Part shown: piece by piece, positions 4,358 through 6,901 of the stretch
Layout of the letters: each line of letters begins with the position of its first letter
Position numbering within the stretch: the stretch's first letter is position 1
NCBI GenBank assembly: GCA_027310505.1
Contig: DAIDAS010000099.1
Location: 1-6,901, forward strand
Direction of reading: 5' to 3'
Length of the DNA stretch: 6,901 bases
DNA from: a bacterium
GTDB taxonomy: Bacteria; Pseudomonadota; Gammaproteobacteria; Burkholderiales; Methylophilaceae
Notes under the pieces: model-generated
What the model saw: the letters and a program-made list of their open reading frames with translations, nothing else
The model's database searches: none
Told to the model about the DNA's origin: nothing
Program-made: the position numbers and the translations under genes

Positions 4358-6901
4358 AGAGCCGCGGCTAATTCTTTTTCGAGTTGCGTGACTGTGCGAT
4401 CGCTGAGCCTGTCACCCCCGTGCGCCGAGATCAGGAAGCTGTCTTCGGCACGATCCCCCAACGTATTGATCTTGGCTGTGTGAAGCTGAATCTCGTGCTT
4501 CAACAGAATTTGCGCGATACGCGACAGCAGTCCAGGCCGGTCGCCTGCAACGATCGAAAGCAGATGGTTGTTGCCGGAAGGTTCGGTGGTGAGCGTGATC
4601 GTCGGCTGCATGGGAAAATGTTTGACCTGTCGGCTGATGCGGCCCTGAATCGGCGCTTCCGGTGCTTCTCCCCCGGCCAGTTTCTGTGTGAGTTCATACT
4701 CGATGTAACTCATCAGGTCGCGATAACGCACCGTTTTGTCGCTCTCGTCCAGCACCAGGAAGCTGTCCAGCGCATAGCCGTGACGGGTGGTGTGGATCTT
4801 GGCCTCGACAATGGTGTACCCCATGCGCTCGAAGAAACCGCAGATGGAGGCGAACAGGTCGCCGCGGTCGCTGGTGTATACCATGACCTGGATGCCATCG
4901 CCGCCAGGGCTCAGGCGAGCCCGCACGATGGGCTTGTCGCTGTGCAGGTGGGTCAGCAGCAGCCTTGTATGCCAGGCAATTTCCTGGCTTTCGTGGCGCA
5001 GAAAGTAGCCGTCGCCCAACTTGTCCCACAACTCTTGATAGCTGGATTCTGCAATGGCGTAATGACTGAGGCGTTCCGTGGCATGCTGGCGGCGGGCGGA
5101 GAGTTCCGTGGCCAGCGTTGCGCCACTGCCTTGCAACAGGCGTCGTGTGGCGAGAAATAGGTTTTCCAGCAGCTTGGCTTTCCATGCGTTCCATACCGAT
5201 GGGCTGGTGCCGCGGATGTCTGCCACGGTCAGCAGGTAAAGCGCGGTCAGGTGACGTTCGTCGCCCATCTCCTGCGCGAATTGTTCGATGACGGCGGGGT
5301 CGGACAAGTCGGATTTCTGTGCAGTACCTGACATGATCAGGTGCTTGGCGACCAGCCATGCCACCAGTTTCGCCTGGTCGCCCGTCAGCCCGTGCTGTTT
5401 GCAGAAGCGTAGTGCATCCACGGTGCCCAATGTGGAGTGGTCGCCCCCGCGCCCCTTGGCGATGTCATGGAACAGGGCGGCCAGGTACAACAGTTCCGGC
5501 TGGTCGAATTTCCCGATCAGCTGGCTGCACAGCGGAAACTCGTGGGCGTATGCCGGGGTGGCAAAGCGGCGCAGGTTGCGCAGCACATTGAGAATGTGCT
5601 CGTCCACCGTGTAGACGTGAAACAGGTCGTGCTGCATCTGCCCGGTGATGCGGCCAAAAGCCGGGATGTAACGTCCCAGGATGCCATAACGATTCATGCG
5701 GCGCATGGCGCTGGTGATGCCGTCAGGCTGCCGTAAAATGGAAAGGAAAAGCCGCTTGTTGGCGGGGTTGTTGCGGAAATCCCGGTTGACCAGGGTTTTG
5801 ACCCGCCACAAGGTGCGCAACATGGGGGCACTCATGCCCTTGATGTCCGGATGTTGCTGTAATAACAGAAAACTTTCCAGGATGGCGTCCGGCTCGCGCT
5901 GTAACAGGTTGGGCGCCCTGGGCTCCAGTAGCCCGTTGCGTACCTGAAAGCGCGGATTAATCTCGGTGATGGCCTGTTCTTGCGGAAAAGCCCGCTCATG
6001 CAGGTTCTGCAGCAGGATCTCGTTCATGATCCGCACAAACTTTGCGCTGCGATAAAAACGCTGCATCAGCTGCTCGCTGGCCCTGCGGCGCGGCGTATTG
6101 CCAAACCCGAGCTGTGTTGCCAGCTCGTTCTGGAAATCGAACAGCAGCCTGTCTTCCCGCCGTCCGGCCAGATAATGCAAACGGATGCGCAACATTTGCA
6201 GGAAGCGTTCATGGCGACGAATCTGCCTGGCTTCGCCGCTGGTGATCAGGCCATTGCGGGCGAGTGCCGCCCAGCTGTTGCCCGCACCTGCGCCTTGGCT
6301 GATCCACAGCACGCTCTGCAGGTCGCGTAACCCGCCCGGACTTTCCTTGATATTGGGCTCCAGGTTGTAGGCCGTGTCGTTGAAACGGGCATGGCGATGC
6401 ACTTGTTCCAGCGATTTGGCTTCGAAGAATTTTTCCGGATCGAGGGTGGTCGCGAGCTGTTCGCGCATGCGCCGGAAGAGTGTTTTGTTGCCTGCCAGAT
6501 AACGCGCTTCCAGCAGGTTGGTCTGCACGGTGACGTCCTTGGAGGCTTCTTCCACGCATTCCTGCAGGGTGCGAACGCTATGGCCGACGGCCAGACCGAT
6601 ATCCCAGAGCAGGCCGATCAGCGGTTCCAGCAGTGAGTCATAGGCCGTGGCATGGCTGTCCGGCAGCAGGATCAGCAGATCGACATCGGAATACGGGAAC
6701 AGCTCGCCGCGGCCATAGCCCCCGACGGCCACCAGGCAGATTTCCCGGGGTATGGCGGTTTCGAGCCATAGGTCGCAGAGCAGCGTGTCGACCAAGTGGC
6801 AGTGCTGCTTGAGCAGTCTGGCGGTTTCCGCGTGACGCTCGAACGCATCGCGCAGTTCAGCCTGGCGGATTTGCAGGCGCTTGCGCCAGGCTGAAATGTC
6901 C
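4354..6901 (-). CDS. glnD: Bifunctional uridylyltransferase/uridylyl-removing enzyme GlnD, 5' end cut by window edge
   Basis: GlnD senses glutamine and adds or removes UMP on PII proteins (GlnB/GlnK), so controlling glutamine synthetase and nitrogen regulation in the cytoplasm. The frame runs off the right edge, with 848 residues visible. Typical family lengths of about 850-890 mean only a short N-terminus is missing. The TTG at 6795 is an internal leucine, since family-like sequence (AWRKRLQIRQAELRDAFE) continues upstream of it. Visible parts, numbered from the edge: nucleotidyltransferase motif GGYGRGELFPYSDVD at about 60-74 with the two metal-binding Asp; conserved NIKESPGGLRDLQ near 183-195; HD hydrolase domain with YTVDEH near 430 and FHDIAKGRGGDHS near 476-488; ACT domain 1 at about 658-725 (VYTSDRGDLFASICGFFERM); ACT domain 2 at about 778-847 (VAGDRPGLLSRIAQILLKHE). 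All catalytic motifs are intact. It converges on the flagellar operon with a 4-base stop overlap; its promoter is outside the window. Confidence 0.97.
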   Translation of the reverse strand, partial: DISAWRKRLQIRQAELRDAFERHAETARLLKQHCHLVDTLLCDLWLETAIPREICLVAVGGYGRGELFPYSDVDLLILLPDSHATAYDSLLEPLIGLLWDIGLAVGHSVRTLQECVEEASKDVTVQTNLLEARYLAGNKTLFRRMREQLATTLDPEKFFEAKSLEQVHRHARFNDTAYNLEPNIKESPGGLRDLQSVLWISQGAGAGNSWAALARNGLITSGEARQIRRHERFLQMLRIRLHYLAGRREDRLLFDFQNELATQLGFGNTPRRRASEQLMQRFYRSAKFVRIMNEILLQNLHERAFPQEQAITEINPRFQVRNGLLEPRAPNLLQREPDAILESFLLLQQHPDIKGMSAPMLRTLWRVKTLVNRDFRNNPANKRLFLSILRQPDGITSAMRRMNRYGILGRYIPAFGRITGQMQHDLFHVYTVDEHILNVLRNLRRFATPAYAHEFPLCSQLIGKFDQPELLYLAALFHDIAKGRGGDHSTLGTVDALRFCKQHGLTGDQAKLVAWLVAKHLIMSGTAQKSDLSDPAVIEQFAQEMGDERHLTALYLLTVADIRGTSPSVWNAWKAKLLENLFLATRRLLQGSGATLATELSARRQHATERLSHYAIAESSYQELWDKLGDGYFLRHESQEIAWHTRLLLTHLHSDKPIVRARLSPGGDGIQVMVYTSDRGDLFASICGFFERMGYTIVEAKIHTTRHGYALDSFLVLDESDKTVRYRDLMSYIEYELTQKLAGGEAPEAPIQGRISRQVKHFPMQPTITLTTEPSGNNHLLSIVAGDRPGLLSRIAQILLKHEIQLHTAKINTLGDRAEDSFLISAHGGDRLSDRTVTQLEKELAAAL

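Noticed and set aside
4356..4379. Possible terminator: AAAGA, the palindrome AGCCGCGGCT, then TCTTTTT
   Set aside because: The 10-base palindrome leaves no room for a loop unless the stem shrinks to 3 bp, and the outer AAAGA/TCTTT pairing is A/T-only apart from one pair. It is too weak to call, and it lies inside the glnD coding end.
4384..5160. Open + strand frame of 258 codons opposite glnD
   Set aside because: It lies entirely antisense to the two ACT domains and linker of GlnD, whose frame shows clear family motifs. The + strand translation has no recognisable domain.
4694..5359. Second - strand frame of 221 codons overlapping glnD
   Set aside because: It is a frame-shifted shadow of glnD, rich in Arg, Pro and His as expected from a GC-rich gene read out of frame.
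6793..6795. TTG as start of glnD
   Set aside because: The frame stays open and GlnD-like to the right edge, so the real start lies outside the window.
6861..6891. Inverted repeat of CCTGGCG and CGCCAGG type near the right edge
   Set aside because: It sits inside the glnD N-terminal coding sequence, has no T-run on either side, and such repeats are frequent by chance in GC-rich genes.

Overview
The window carries the end of a flagellar filament-assembly operon on the + strand, followed by a nearly complete glnD gene on the - strand. It looks like a betaproteobacterial chromosome. The FliD C-terminus, the FliT C-terminal motif, the lone FlhB C-domain gene and the moderately GC-rich codon use all fit that. 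A Nitrosomonadales/Gallionellaceae-like source is my best guess from memory of gene style, and I have not tested it.

Layout on the + strand: fliD (filament cap; its 5' end lies before the window), fliS (flagellin export chaperone), a fliT-type gene (FliD chaperone family), a 78-residue proline-rich protein of unknown function, a DUF2802-type membrane protein, a fliK-like gene with a hook-length-control C-domain, and a 93-residue protein that is only the cytoplasmic C-terminal domain of FlhB. Spacing is very tight: fliD-fliS 13 bp, fliS/fliT overlapping by 14 bp, fliT/orf78 by 20 bp if the ATG start is right, a 39 bp gap, then overlaps of 4 bp (GTGA) and 8 bp. I see no promoter or terminator inside the series, so it reads as one transcript that starts upstream of the window.

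On the - strand, glnD (PII uridylyltransferase/uridylyl-removing enzyme) converges on this operon. Its stop codon overlaps that of the flhB-like gene inside a shared TTAA. About 848 residues of GlnD are visible, and only a short N-terminal piece is missing off the right edge.

How the genes fit together: FliD caps the growing filament, FliS escorts flagellin, and FliT is expected to escort FliD. The last three genes look like an accessory module for controlling flagellar type III export. It consists of a bitopic membrane protein with a coiled coil and a C-terminal helix-turn-helix, a FliK-like ruler or switch protein, and a free-standing FlhB switch domain without the self-cleavage motif. The individual families are known. 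The points most worth a second look are this module, its likeness to Bacillus SwrB and YlqG-YlqH, and the unassigned proline-rich protein. I see no mobile element, CRISPR array or RNA gene.
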